From: Micromonospora peucetia
GTDB lineage: Bacteria; Actinomycetota; Actinomycetes; Mycobacteriales; Micromonosporaceae
DNA length: 64,000 nt
Direction of reading: 5' to 3'
NCBI RefSeq assembly: GCF_900091625.1
Contig: NZ_FMIC01000002.1
Coordinates: 5,642,001-5,706,000, forward strand
Shown here piece after piece: positions 28,163-41,130 of the stretch. Each line of letters begins with the position of its first letter. Positions within the stretch are counted from its first letter, which is position 1. The translations under genes and the position numbers were made by a program. Under the pieces are notes generated by a model, which was given only the letters and a program-made list of their open reading frames with translations, ran no database searches and was not told where the DNA came from.

Positions 28163-29164
28163 TCAGGCGACGCCGCCGAGCCTGGCGTACGTCTCGGTGG
28201 CGTTCTCCCTGGTGATCCGCATCGTGTCGAGCGTGGTGCTGCGCGGGACGTCCTTGGCGCAGTCGACCAGGATCCTGCGGGCCAGGTCGACGGCCTCCCG
28301 GCCGCCTGTGGCGTACTGGAAGGTCGCCGCGAGCCGGCCCTGCTCGACGGCCTTGATGCCGCCCGACGGCACCGGCAGCGCGTCGATGCCGGTGAACTTC
28401 ACCTTCGTGTGCAGCCCGGCCGCCTTCGCGGCCAGGTACGCGCCCTCGGCCATCGGGTCGTTGTGGGCGTAGACGGCGGCGGCGTCCGGGTGTGCCTTGA
28501 GCAGGGCGTCGGCCACCGACTGCCCCTTCTCCCGCAGCCAGTCCCCGGGCTGGGAGGCGACGACGTCGATCTTGGGGTTGGCCGCGATGCCGTCCCGGAA
28601 GCCCTGGGCGCGTTCGGCCGCCGGCGTGGAGCCGGGCAGCCCGGTGATCTCGATGACCTTGCCGCCGTCGGGCAGCAGCGTGCTGGCGTAGAACTCGCCG
28701 GCGGCCCGGCCGATCGCGACGTTGTCCCCGCCGACGAAGGCCGTGTACGCCTCGCCCTCCACCTTGCGGTCCAGCACGATGACCGGGGTGCCCCGCTCGT
28801 ACGCCTTGCGCACCACCGCGGTCAGCGGCTTGGCCTCGTTCGGAGAGATGATCAGCAGGTCGATCTTCTGGGTGAGGAAGTTCTCCACGTCGGCGACCTG
28901 CTTGCTGTTGTCCTGGGCGGCGTCGGAGACCACCACGCTGAAGCCGGGGACGGACTTCGCCGCCGTCTGCACGTCGTTGTTCATGACCTGCCGGTAGGGC
29001 TCGGCGTTGTTGGCCTGCGACATGCCGATCAGGAAGTCCCTGCCGGTGCCGCAGTTCCCGGCGGCGGCGTCGGCGCCGTCGGACGGCTTCTCCACGCTGC
29101 ACGCGGTGGAGGTGACGAGCGCGCCGGTGCACAGCAGCGCGAGAAGGACGGTACGGGTGCGCAT
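28163..29164 (-). CDS. Sugar ABC transporter substrate-binding lipoprotein
   Basis: A 333-aa type I periplasmic-binding protein (RbsB/XylF family). A lipoprotein-like signal ends at VTSTAC (Cys22). Conserved features: GMSQANNAEPYRQVMNND, LLIISPNEAKPLTAV, TPVIVLDRKV, VYAHNDPMAEGAYLA and FTGIDALPVPSG. It captures a released sugar, probably a pentose, for the permease and ATPase encoded upstream. The ATG at 29164 has AAGGAG nearby, 27 bp after the permease stop. Confidence 0.92.
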   Translation of the reverse strand: MRTRTVLLALLCTGALVTSTACSVEKPSDGADAAAGNCGTGRDFLIGMSQANNAEPYRQVMNNDVQTAAKSVPGFSVVVSDAAQDNSKQVADVENFLTQKIDLLIISPNEAKPLTAVVRKAYERGTPVIVLDRKVEGEAYTAFVGGDNVAIGRAAGEFYASTLLPDGGKVIEITGLPGSTPAAERAQGFRDGIAANPKIDVVASQPGDWLREKGQSVADALLKAHPDAAAVYAHNDPMAEGAYLAAKAAGLHTKVKFTGIDALPVPSGGIKAVEQGRLAATFQYATGGREAVDLARRILVDCAKDVPRSTTLDTMRITRENATETYARLGGVA

Positions 29165-29190
29165 GATGACGCTCCTTGTTCGGTGGTGGT

Positions 29191-30279
29191 TCAGACGATG
29201 CTGCGGCGTAGCTTCTGCAGCCCCGCGGCGGCCACGATCACCAGTCCCTTGATCAGCAGCTGCACGTTGGCGTCGATGTTGTTGAGCGCGAGGATGTTGT
29301 TGAGGATGCCGAGCAGCAGCGCCCCGGCGAGCGTGCCGCCCATCGAGCCGGTGCCCCCGGCCAGGCTGGTGCCGCCGATGACCACCGCAGCGATGGCGTC
29401 CAGTTCATAGCCGGCGCCGTCGTTGGGGCTGCCCTGGTTGAGCTGGCCCGCGTGGATGATGCCGGCCACCGCGGCGAGCAGGCCCGCGATGGCGAAGACC
29501 GCGACCTTGACCCGCAGCACGGGCACGCCGGAGAGCCGGGCGGCCTTCTCGTTCCCACCGATGGCGTAGACGTGGCGGGCGAACGCGGTCTTGCGCAACA
29601 CGACGATCGCGGCCACGCCGATGCCGATGAACAGCACCGCCGGTACGGGCACCACCCCGTTGATGCTGCCGTTGAGGATCTCGAACGCCGGGGGCGCCTG
29701 CTGGGGACCGTCGCCGTAGGCGATCGGGATGCCGAGTCCATCCGACCAGATCCGGGCGAGGCCGCGCGCGACCTGGAGCCCCGCGAGGGTGACGATGAAG
29801 GACTGGATGCCGAGCCGGGCCGTCGCGTAGCCCTGAAGCGCGCCGAAGAGCGCGCCGATCAGCAGTACGACGGTGACCGCGGGCAGGATGCCGAGCCCGG
29901 AGTCGACCATCAGCGTCGCGGTACCGACGGCGGACAGGCCGAGGATGGCGCCGACGGAGAGGTCGATGCCACCGAGCAGGACGACGAACGTCATGCCGAC
30001 CGCGATGATGCCGATCTCGGAGACCGCGCGGACGATGTTGCCGAGGTTCTCCGTGGACAGGAACAGGATCTCGCCGTCGCGGCGGGGCGACACGGCGATG
30101 GCCAGTACGAAGACCAGCAGCAGCGCGAAGAGGCTCTGCACGGCGAAGAGCCGCTCGACGAGTTCGCCCCGGCCGCCCGGTCGGCGCCACCGCCGGTGCC
30201 CGGCGACACCCGCCGTGCCGGCCCCGGCCGGGGCGACCGGCGTGCCGGATTCCTCCCCCGGCGCGCGCAGGTGAGTCAT
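29191..30279 (-). CDS. Ribose/xylose-type ABC transporter permease
   Basis: A 362-aa membrane protein of the RbsC/XylH family with about ten helices: SEIGIIAVGMTFVVLLGGIDLSVGAI is the family signature (cut to IDLSVGAILGLSAV), QSFIVTLAGLQVARGLA, VYAIGGNEKAARLSGV (EAA-like loop contacting the ATPase) and VVIGGTSLAGG. The ATG at 30279 overlaps the ATPase stop by ATGA. The basic N-terminal 60 residues are cytoplasmic. It forms a homodimeric channel with the RbsA-like ATPase. Confidence 0.93.
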   Translation of the reverse strand: MTHLRAPGEESGTPVAPAGAGTAGVAGHRRWRRPGGRGELVERLFAVQSLFALLLVFVLAIAVSPRRDGEILFLSTENLGNIVRAVSEIGIIAVGMTFVVLLGGIDLSVGAILGLSAVGTATLMVDSGLGILPAVTVVLLIGALFGALQGYATARLGIQSFIVTLAGLQVARGLARIWSDGLGIPIAYGDGPQQAPPAFEILNGSINGVVPVPAVLFIGIGVAAIVVLRKTAFARHVYAIGGNEKAARLSGVPVLRVKVAVFAIAGLLAAVAGIIHAGQLNQGSPNDGAGYELDAIAAVVIGGTSLAGGTGSMGGTLAGALLLGILNNILALNNIDANVQLLIKGLVIVAAAGLQKLRRSIV

Positions 30280-31838
30280 CGGTCGTCCCCTCCGGCGGAC
30301 GCGCCGCCCATCGCCGCGGTCAGGATGTCCTCGCCGGTGCACCCGTCGGCGGGGAGTTCCGCGACGGCGCGTCCACGCCGCAGGACCACGATCCGGTCGC
30401 AGACGCCGGTCAGCTCGGGCAGCTCCGACGAGGCGAGCAGGATGCCCATCCCGTCGTCGGCGAGCCGGCGCAGCAGCCGGTAGATCTCCGCCTTGGCGCC
30501 GACGTCGACCCCACGGGTCGGCTCGTCGAGCAGCAGCAGGCGGGGGCGGGTGAGCAGGTGCCGGGCGAAGACGACCTTCTGCTGGTTGCCGCCGGAGAGG
30601 GCGCCGACCGGCGCGGTGCTCGACGGCGTCCTGATCGCCAGGGCGGCGACCTGCTGGCGTACCGCGTCCCGCTCGCGTCCGCTTCGGACGACTCCGGCGG
30701 TGCTGAGCCGGCGCAGGGCGGCCAGCACGATGCTCCGGCCGACGGGGTGCTCGAGGACCAGGGCGGAGCGGCGGCGGTCCTCGGGGACGAAGCCGACGCC
30801 GGCGCGCAGCGCGCGGCGGGGGCCACGTGGGGCGTACGGGTGGCCGGCCAGCCGGAGCAGGCCGGTGCGTCGACCGGGTGGACCAGCGCCGTACAGGGTC
30901 TCCAGCAGCTCGGTGCGGCCCGCCCCCATCAGGCCGGCCAGGCCGACGATCTCCCCGGCGTGGACGGTCAGGCTGACGCCGGCGGGTTCGCAGCGCCCGG
31001 GACGCCTGACCCGGGGTCGTACGGCGAGGTCGCCCACCTCCAGCACCGGCGGCCCGGCCGGGGCGGGCACTCCGGCGCCGGCGGATCCCGCGTTGAACAG
31101 CGCCTCCGCCGGGCGACCGACCATCAGCGTGATGATCCGCTGCCGGTCGGCGCGGTCCGGGCGCAGCGTGCCGGCCACCTCGCCGTTGCGCAGGACGGTG
31201 GCCCGGTCGGCGATGTGTTCGATCTCCTCCAGCCGATGGGAGATGTAGACGATGGCCACGCCGCGGTCGCGCAGCGCGCGGATGGTGGCCATCAGCCGCC
31301 GCACCTCGGCGTCGGCGAGCGCGGCGGTCGGTTCGTCCATGATGAGGACGCGGGCGTCGAGGGAGAGCGCCTTGGCGATCTCGACGAGCTGCTGCTCGCC
31401 GACGCGCAGCGAACCGACCGGCCGGCGCGGGTCGATGTCCGCGCCGAGCGGGCCCAGCCAGTCGCGGGCGGCGCGGGCCATCGCCCGTCGGTCGAGCGTC
31501 CGTAGCCGGGTGCGCGGTTCCCGGCCGAGCACGAGGTTCTCGGCCACGGACAGCGCCGGCACCAGGTCGAGTTCCTGGTGGATCGTGGCGATGCCGGCGG
31601 CCTGGGCGGCGGCCGGGCCGGCGAACCGCACCGGCTCGCCGCCGACCGAGATCTGCCCGTCGTGGTCGGTCACGACGCCGGACAGGATGTTGATCAGGGT
31701 CGACTTCCCGGCCCCGTTCTCCCCCAGCAGGGCGTGCACCTCGCCGGCCCGCAGGGTGAGGTCCACGCCGCGCAGGGCGTGCACGCCGCCGAAGCGCTTG
31801 GCGATGCCGGACATCGCGACAACCGCTCGGTCGCTCAC
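30276..31838 (-). CDS. RbsA-like sugar ABC transporter ATPase (double domain)
   Basis: A 520-aa protein with two fused nucleotide-binding domains. The first has Walker A GENGAGKST and Walker B VLIMDEP with signature VGSLRVGEQQ. The second has degenerate Walker A GLMGAGRTE, as usual for RbsA/XylG/MglA, signature LSGGNQQK and Walker B LLLLDEPTRGVDVG. The GTG start at 31838 overlaps the stop of the secreted propeller-enzyme gene (GTGA); the longer frame upstream is a shadow. Energises uptake of the sugar. Confidence 0.93.
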   Translation of the reverse strand: MSDRAVVAMSGIAKRFGGVHALRGVDLTLRAGEVHALLGENGAGKSTLINILSGVVTDHDGQISVGGEPVRFAGPAAAQAAGIATIHQELDLVPALSVAENLVLGREPRTRLRTLDRRAMARAARDWLGPLGADIDPRRPVGSLRVGEQQLVEIAKALSLDARVLIMDEPTAALADAEVRRLMATIRALRDRGVAIVYISHRLEEIEHIADRATVLRNGEVAGTLRPDRADRQRIITLMVGRPAEALFNAGSAGAGVPAPAGPPVLEVGDLAVRPRVRRPGRCEPAGVSLTVHAGEIVGLAGLMGAGRTELLETLYGAGPPGRRTGLLRLAGHPYAPRGPRRALRAGVGFVPEDRRRSALVLEHPVGRSIVLAALRRLSTAGVVRSGRERDAVRQQVAALAIRTPSSTAPVGALSGGNQQKVVFARHLLTRPRLLLLDEPTRGVDVGAKAEIYRLLRRLADDGMGILLASSELPELTGVCDRIVVLRRGRAVAELPADGCTGEDILTAAMGGASAGGDDR

Positions 31839-33960
31839 GACGGCACGGCGTTGATGGCCGCGTAGACGGTGTCGGCGAACCCGGTGTCCCGCCCCACCCC
31901 GCTGGCGGCGAACCGCCACGTCCCGCCGGGGTACTGCCCGGCGGGCCACGCGAGGCCGCCGTTGCGCCAGAGCGGCTGCCAGGCCGACATCGAGTGGCCG
32001 GCGTCGTACCAGGTGTTGTCGCCGCGCCAGGCCGATGCCCACCGGTGCGCGGCCACCAGCGACAGGCCGGCGCCGGAGGTCATCGACCACGTCGGCATCC
32101 CCGTCACGTCCCCGGTCGGCCGGGCCGCCACGGCGGGATCACCGACCGCCGGCAGGGCACCGTCGACGTTGAACGCCACCTCCCACACCGGTGCCGTCGT
32201 CGGGCCGGTCACCGACCAGGTGACGTCGCTCTGCAGCGCCGGCCCGGCCCACCGGGGCGCCACCGTGAGCAGCCAGTCGGCGGTGACCGGCTCGTCGCCC
32301 ATCCGGATGCCGACCAGGTTGATCCGGGAGCCGTCGGCGGAGACGTCCACCCGGGCCGGCGGGCCCGCCCGGTCGGTGACGTCGAAGCGGCCGACCGCCA
32401 GGTAGGGGCCGGTGCCCCGGTGCGACGAGTCCAACGCGGGCCGGTACGCCCCCACGCCGGCGGGGTCGACCGCCAGGGACGCGATCCGGGTGTGCGGCCA
32501 GGTACGCACGTCGGCGCGCAGGAAGCCGGTGCTCACCTGGTAGCCCCGGGCGACGACCCCGGTGGACCAGGTCAGCGGGGCGAGCCACAACCCGCCCTGC
32601 CCCCAGCCGGCGTGGCTCAGGTACCAGTTGTCGCCGTCCACCACGACCTCCGCGGCGTGCGCGTCGAGCACGGTCACCTTCTCCGCCCCCTCGAAGCGCA
32701 GCGGGTCCCGGCTGCGGTAGACCGCCGTGCGCCGGTACGCCGCGCCGTAGTCGGTGCCGTCGCAGCAGACGAAGAGGTACCACCAGTCCCCCCGGCGCAC
32801 CACGAACGGCGACTCCGTCTGCCCGGCCGCCCGCCCGGTCTGCGGCGACACGTACGCGACGCCCCGCCCGCTCCAGGTGTGCAGGTCGGTGCTGGTGCGG
32901 TAGGCGACCACGTGGTTGCCGCCCTGCGGATGGGAGGTCGCCGTGTAGTACATGACCCACCGGTCACCGACCCGGGTCACCATCGGGTCGCGGCCCTCCC
33001 AGCCGTCGGTGAACAGCGGGTTGGCCGGGCTGCGGGTCCAGGTGAACAGGTCGGTCGAGGTGGCCAGGTGCATCCGGTAGTTCGCGTAGTCGGGACTCCC
33101 CGCCGCGTAGAACATGTGGTAGACGCCGCGGTCGTACACGACGTGCGGCGCCCAGATCCACTGTTCGCCCGCCGCCGGGTCGGCCGTCAACGCCGGTGGC
33201 CGCTTCGTCCACGGCCCGGTGGGCGTGGGCGCCGTCGCGTGGCCGAAGCTCTTCTCGTCCTGCGGCGCGCCCGGCTCCGCGTGGGCGATGGCGAAGGTGT
33301 GCCACAGCCCGGTCCGCTGGTCGCGCACGATCGTGTGGTCGTTGTAGTACCAGGACACCGGCTCCCCCACGCTCGGGTCGTAGACCCGGGTCAGCGGCCC
33401 CCGCGCCGGCGTCTCGCCCACCGTCTCGTACGCCGTGGTGGTGACCGCCGCCAGCGGGCCGACGCGGCGCAGGGTGAGCGTGTCCAGGCCGGCGAAGAAG
33501 CCGGTCGAGGACGCGGACCGGCCGGTCACCGTCACCGTCAGCCGGTGGGTGCCGGCGGTGAGCGAGGCGGAGCCCAGCGGCACCGCCTCGACGCGCCGCA
33601 CCGTGGGGGCATAGCCGTCGAAGAGTTGACCGACGGCCACGCCGTCGACGGCGAAGCGCAGGGTGCCGTAGTCGGCGGCGCGGGTGAGCACGCCGCCGAT
33701 GTCGTACTGCCCGGCCGGGACCGGCGGCAGCGACACGGTGACCGAGTCGCCCGCCCGGGCGGCACGCAGCCAGAGTTGCCGGCCGGCCGACCAGCTGACC
33801 CCGCAGCAGTTGGACTGGGCCTCGACCGGGGCGGTGGACGAGGTCACCGTCAGCGACTCCGCCTCGGCCCGTACGACATCCTCGGCGGCGGCCGGTCCGG
33901 CCGGTACGGCCACCAGGGCGGCGCCGAGCAGGAGCGCCGCGAGCATCCGGGGGGCGCGCA

Positions 33961-33961
<1 letters not shown>
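31835..33961 (-). CDS. Secreted GH43/GH32-superfamily five-bladed propeller enzyme with N-terminal CBM-like domain
   Basis: A 708-aa exported protein. Signal peptide about 1-29 (MLAALLLGAALVAVPAGPAAAE). Residues about 30-165 form a CBM-like beta-sandwich (VRAEAESLTVTS... GTHRLTVTVTG). Residues about 175-480 form a furanosidase-type propeller with likely catalytic acids in YYNDHTIVRD, GWEGRDPMVTRV and QTESPFVVRR. A C-terminal beta-domain follows. Furanosidase-like fold suggests cleavage of arabinofuranosyl or fructofuranosyl bonds. ATG 33961 overlaps the GH172 stop by 1 nt (TGATG); a GTG one codon earlier is also possible. Exact GH family not certain. Confidence 0.78.
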
Positions 33962-37335
<3,374 letters not shown>

Positions 37336-37378
37336 TTACCGCCGCCACTCAGTTGCCGAAGGAAGATTCCAGGACGCA

Positions 37379-37407
37379 TTGACAGCCGTGAGGCTCCTGG
37401 CGATACT
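37379..37407 (+). promoter_or_regulatory. Promoter of the divergent murein-hydrolase gene
   Basis: TTGACA (37379-37384), 17-nt spacer, GATACT (37402-37407). The operator begins 5 nt after the -10, mirroring the opposite promoter. The start codon is about 107 bp further on. Confidence 0.68.
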
Positions 37408-37412
37408 CCTCG

Positions 37413-37426
37413 GCAATCGATTTCCC
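37413..37426 (+). promoter_or_regulatory. LacI-type operator of the divergent secreted-enzyme genes
   Basis: GCAATCGATTTCCC with core AATCGATT at 37415-37422, identical over 14 bp to the operator on the other side and placed identically relative to its promoter. Confidence 0.8.
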
Positions 37427-37513
37427 ACTCTCGCGAGGAAGTGCCCGCACCGGCACCGGACCACCTCCGTGGCGGAACGCTCGCCGCCCCCGCTGACCCC
37501 TCAGAGGAGCATC

Positions 37514-38965
37514 GTGAGACGTACTCCCCTCGCCCTGCTGGTCGGCCTCTGCACCGCCCTGGCAGCGGTCGTGGCGACCGCGCCGGCGCAGGCCGACGCT
37601 CCGATCGGCACGCTGGCCTGCACCTCCATCCCCGCGAACCACGATCCGGCGATCAGCGTGATCGTCTACCGGGTCGCCCGTGCCCACGACGTCAACGACA
37701 AGGTCATGCTGTCCGCGTTCGAGGCGGGCTGGGTCGAGTCGCACATGAACAACCTGCCGTGCGGCGACAAGTCCTCGCTCGGGGTGTTCCAGCAGCGGTG
37801 GGACTACGGCTGGGGCACGCCGGAGCAGATCATGGACCCGGTGTACGCCAGCACGCAGTACATCACCCGGGCGATCGTCTGCGACCGGAACAACCCCCGC
37901 CACACCGCCGGGCAGATCGCCCAGTGCGTGCAGCGCTCCGGCTTCCCCGACCGCTACGACCAGGTGGCGGCCAAGGCCCGGACCCTGCTCGACGAGGCGG
38001 CGCGTACCCACGCCATCGCCGGCGGGTCCGCCACCGACGTCAGCGGCGACGGACGCGACGACATCATCACCTTCACCCAGAACGCCCTCGCCGACGTCTA
38101 CGTCAGCACCTCCACCGGCGCGGGCTTCACCGGGACCTCGGTGAAGTGGAACGACTTCTTCTCGATCGGCGGCGAGACAGCCTCGACCGGTGACGTCAAC
38201 GGCGACGGCAGGGACGACATCGTCACCTTCGCGCACAGCAACACCGGCGACGTGTACGTGGCGCTGTCGAACGGCGCCGGCTTCGGCCCCGGCCAGAAGT
38301 GGCACGACTGGTTCGCCCCCGGCGCGGAGATCGGCGCGGTCGGTGACGTTAACGGTGACGGCCGCGACGACATCGTCGCCTTCACCCACAACGCGGCGGG
38401 CGACGTGTACGTGGCGCTGTCCACCGGGTCGTCGTTCGCCGGGACGGCGGTGAAGTGGCACGAGTACTTCTCGATCACCGGCGAGTACCCGGCCCTGGGT
38501 GACGTCAACGGCGACGGCCGCGACGACATCATCACCTTCACCCAAGGGCCCGCCACGGCGGCGGACGTCATCGTGGCCCTCTCCACCGGATCGTCGTTCG
38601 GCGCCCCCCAGAAGTGGCACGACCTCTTCGCCGTCGGCACCGAACAACCCCGCGTCGGCGACATCAACGGCGACGGCAAAGACGACATCGTCACCTTCAC
38701 CTGCGACACCAACGCCGACGTCTACGCCGCAGTGTCCACCGGCACCTCGTTCGCCGGCACCACCGTCAAGTGGAACGACTTCTTCTGCCTGGGCGGGGAG
38801 TTCCCCTACCTCGCCGACGTCAACGGCGACGGCAAAGACGACATCGTCGTCTTCACCAAGGGCGCCACCAACGACGTCTACGTCGGACTCTCCACCGGCA
38901 CCGCCTTCGGCGCCGGCGTCAAGTGGCACGACTACTTCGGTCGCAACGGCGAAACCACCCTGTGA
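37514..38965 (+). CDS. Secreted lysozyme-fold (SLT-like) enzyme with six FG-GAP repeats
   Basis: A 483-aa exported protein. The GTG at 37514 follows AGAGGAGC; a signal peptide (about 1-31, LALLVGLCTALAAVVATAPAQA) precedes a lysozyme-like domain at about 35-165. Probable catalytic Glu in AFEAGWVESHMNN, and SLGVFQQRWDYGWG matches the transglycosylase SLT GLFQ-type motif. Six repeats of about 47 residues then follow, each [13 protein letters not shown]...DVYVALSTG...KWHD, which form a calcium-binding propeller. It presumably cleaves peptidoglycan glycan strands. First gene downstream of the operator-regulated promoter. Confidence 0.8.
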   Translation: MRRTPLALLVGLCTALAAVVATAPAQADAPIGTLACTSIPANHDPAISVIVYRVARAHDVNDKVMLSAFEAGWVESHMNNLPCGDKSSLGVFQQRWDYGWGTPEQIMDPVYASTQYITRAIVCDRNNPRHTAGQIAQCVQRSGFPDRYDQVAAKARTLLDEAARTHAIAGGSATDVSGDGRDDIITFTQNALADVYVSTSTGAGFTGTSVKWNDFFSIGGETASTGDVNGDGRDDIVTFAHSNTGDVYVALSNGAGFGPGQKWHDWFAPGAEIGAVGDVNGDGRDDIVAFTHNAAGDVYVALSTGSSFAGTAVKWHEYFSITGEYPALGDVNGDGRDDIITFTQGPATAADVIVALSTGSSFGAPQKWHDLFAVGTEQPRVGDINGDGKDDIVTFTCDTNADVYAAVSTGTSFAGTTVKWNDFFCLGGEFPYLADVNGDGKDDIVVFTKGATNDVYVGLSTGTAFGAGVKWHDYFGRNGETTL

Positions 38966-38985
38966 CCCGGGAACGGGAGACCACC

Positions 38986-41052
38986 ATGCGATCCACCAGA
39001 CTCTCTTGGCGCGGGGGCGCCGCCGCCGTCCTCGCGGTAGCGCTGCTGAGCCCCGTCGCACCGGCCACCGCCGCGACGGCCGGGTCCACCAGCCCGCTCG
39101 ACACGGCCTTCACCCGCGCGGCCGGCGAGTTCGACGTACCGAAGGACGTGCTGGTCGCCGTCGGCTACGGCGAGACCCGGCTCGACGGGCACGAGGGCCG
39201 CCCCAGTCAGGCCAACGGCTACGGCGTCATGCACCTGGTCAGCAACCCCCGGCAGCGCAGCCTGGAACGGGCGGCCGAGTTGACCGGGCAACCGGTGGCC
39301 GCCCTGAAGTCGGTGACCTCGGTCAACATCAGGGGCGGCGCGGCCCTCCTCCGGGACATCGCCGACGCCGAGCGGCTCACGGCAGCCGACCGGGACCGGA
39401 TCTCCGCCTGGTACCCGGTGGTCGCGCGGTACGCGCACGCCGTCGACGACGCGACGGCCCGCCTGTACGCCGACCACGTCTACGACCTCCTGTGGGCCGG
39501 CATCACCGCGACGTCCGTACGGGTCGCACCGCAGCGGGTACAGCCGGAACTCGGCCGGTACGCCGGGGTCAGCCCCGCTGGCGCGGCGGCGCCGGGCGCC
39601 CTCGCGGCGGCAGTGCCGGAGTACGCGCCGGCCCGGTGGGTCGCGGCGTACGGCGGCAACTACGCGGCGGGCCGTTCCTCGCGGATCACCACCGTGGTGG
39701 TGCACGTGACCCAGGGCTCGTACGCCGGCACGGTGAGCTGGTTCCAGAACCCGTCGGCGGGAGTGAGCGCGCACTACGTCGTGAAGTCGAGCAACGGCGA
39801 GGTCACCCAGATGGTGCGCGAGGGTGACACCGCCTACCACGCGCGGTCGGCGAACCCGTACTCGGTCGGTATCGAACACGAGGGCTTCGTCGACAACCCG
39901 GGTTGGTTCACCGATGCCATGTACCGCTCGTCGGCCGCGCTGACCCGCTACCTCTGCGACAAGTACGGCCTGCCGAAGAACCGCACCGCGATCAAGGGCC
40001 ACCACGAGATGCCGGGCAACGACCACACCGATCCCGGTCCCCACTGGAACTGGAACTACTACATCTCGTTGGTCAACGCCGGCGGTGGGTCCGGTGGCCG
40101 GTATCTGGCGGGGTCACCGACGGACTTCACCGGCGACGGCCGCGACGACGTCATCGCCTTCACCCAGGGCTCGTTGAACGACGTCTACGTCTCCACCTCC
40201 ACCGGCGCCTCCTTCGCCGGCACGTCGGTGAAATGGAACGACTTCTTCGGCCTCAACGGCGAAACCCTCCTCACCGGAGACTTCAACGGCGACAACCGCG
40301 ACGACATCATCGCCTTCACCCACGGCACACTCGCAGACGTATACGTCTCACTCTCCACCGGCACCAACTTCACCCCATCCACCAAATGGCACGACTGGTT
40401 CGCCCCCGGCACCGAAATCGCCGCAGTCGGCGACGTCAACGGGGACGGCAAAGACGACATCATCACCTTCACCCACGACAACGCCGCAGACGTCTACGTC
40501 GCACTCTCCACCGGCACCTCCTTCACCGGCACCGCCGTCAAATGGCACGAATACTTCTCCATCACCGGCGAATACCCGGCCCTGGGTGACGTCAACGGCG
40601 ACGGACGCGACGACATCATCACCTTCACCCAAGGACCCGCCACCGCCTCCGACGTCATCGTCGCCCTCTCCACCGGATCGTCCTTCGGCGCCCCCCAGAA
40701 ATGGCACGACCTCTTCGCCGTCGGCACCGAACAACCCCGCGTCGGCGACATCAACGGCGACGGCAAAGACGACATCGTCACCTTCACCTGCGACACCAAC
40801 GCCGACGTCTACGCCGCAGTGTCCACCGGCACCACCTTCACCGGCACCACCGTCAAATGGAACGACTTCTTCTGCCTGAGCGGCGAATTCCCCTACCTCG
40901 CCGACGTCAACGGCGACAACAAGGACGACATCATCGTCTTCACCAAAGGCACCACCAACGACATCTACGTAGGACTCTCCACCGGCACCACCTTCACCAA
41001 CAGCACCAAATGGCACGACTACTTCGGCCTCAACGGCGAAACCACCCTCTGA
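38986..41052 (+). CDS. Secreted N-acetylmuramoyl-L-alanine amidase with lysozyme-like and FG-GAP domains
   Basis: A 688-aa exported protein, 20 bp after the previous gene. Signal peptide about 1-30 (AVLAVALLSPVAPATA). Residues about 35-190 are a degenerate lysozyme-fold domain (LVAVGYGETRLDGHEG, NGYGVMHLVSN). Residues about 215-365 are amidase_2/PGRP type 2: TTVVVHVTQGS, VSAHYVVKSSNGEVTQMV, VGIEHEGF, IKGHHEMPGNDHTDPGPHW with zinc-ligand His residues. Six FG-GAP repeats end the protein and are almost identical to those of the M23 protein. It would cut the bond between muramic acid and the stem peptide. Confidence 0.88.
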   Translation: MRSTRLSWRGGAAAVLAVALLSPVAPATAATAGSTSPLDTAFTRAAGEFDVPKDVLVAVGYGETRLDGHEGRPSQANGYGVMHLVSNPRQRSLERAAELTGQPVAALKSVTSVNIRGGAALLRDIADAERLTAADRDRISAWYPVVARYAHAVDDATARLYADHVYDLLWAGITATSVRVAPQRVQPELGRYAGVSPAGAAAPGALAAAVPEYAPARWVAAYGGNYAAGRSSRITTVVVHVTQGSYAGTVSWFQNPSAGVSAHYVVKSSNGEVTQMVREGDTAYHARSANPYSVGIEHEGFVDNPGWFTDAMYRSSAALTRYLCDKYGLPKNRTAIKGHHEMPGNDHTDPGPHWNWNYYISLVNAGGGSGGRYLAGSPTDFTGDGRDDVIAFTQGSLNDVYVSTSTGASFAGTSVKWNDFFGLNGETLLTGDFNGDNRDDIIAFTHGTLADVYVSLSTGTNFTPSTKWHDWFAPGTEIAAVGDVNGDGKDDIITFTHDNAADVYVALSTGTSFTGTAVKWHEYFSITGEYPALGDVNGDGRDDIITFTQGPATASDVIVALSTGSSFGAPQKWHDLFAVGTEQPRVGDINGDGKDDIVTFTCDTNADVYAAVSTGTTFTGTTVKWNDFFCLSGEFPYLADVNGDNKDDIIVFTKGTTNDIYVGLSTGTTFTNSTKWHDYFGLNGETTL

Positions 41053-41059
41053 AACCGTC
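40093..41059. repeat. 967-bp near-identical direct repeat, copy 1 (FG-GAP module)
   Basis: Covers the FG-GAP part of the amidase gene plus 7 bp beyond the stop. It differs from copy 2 at 42780-43746 by only scattered substitutions, and the offset is a constant 2687 bp with no indels seen. Confidence 0.9.
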
Positions 41060-41130
41060 CCACATAGACAGACAAGCTCCGCGCCGCAGCTTTCGTCCAT
41101 TCTGGCGCGGTCTCACCCGATGGAGGATCC

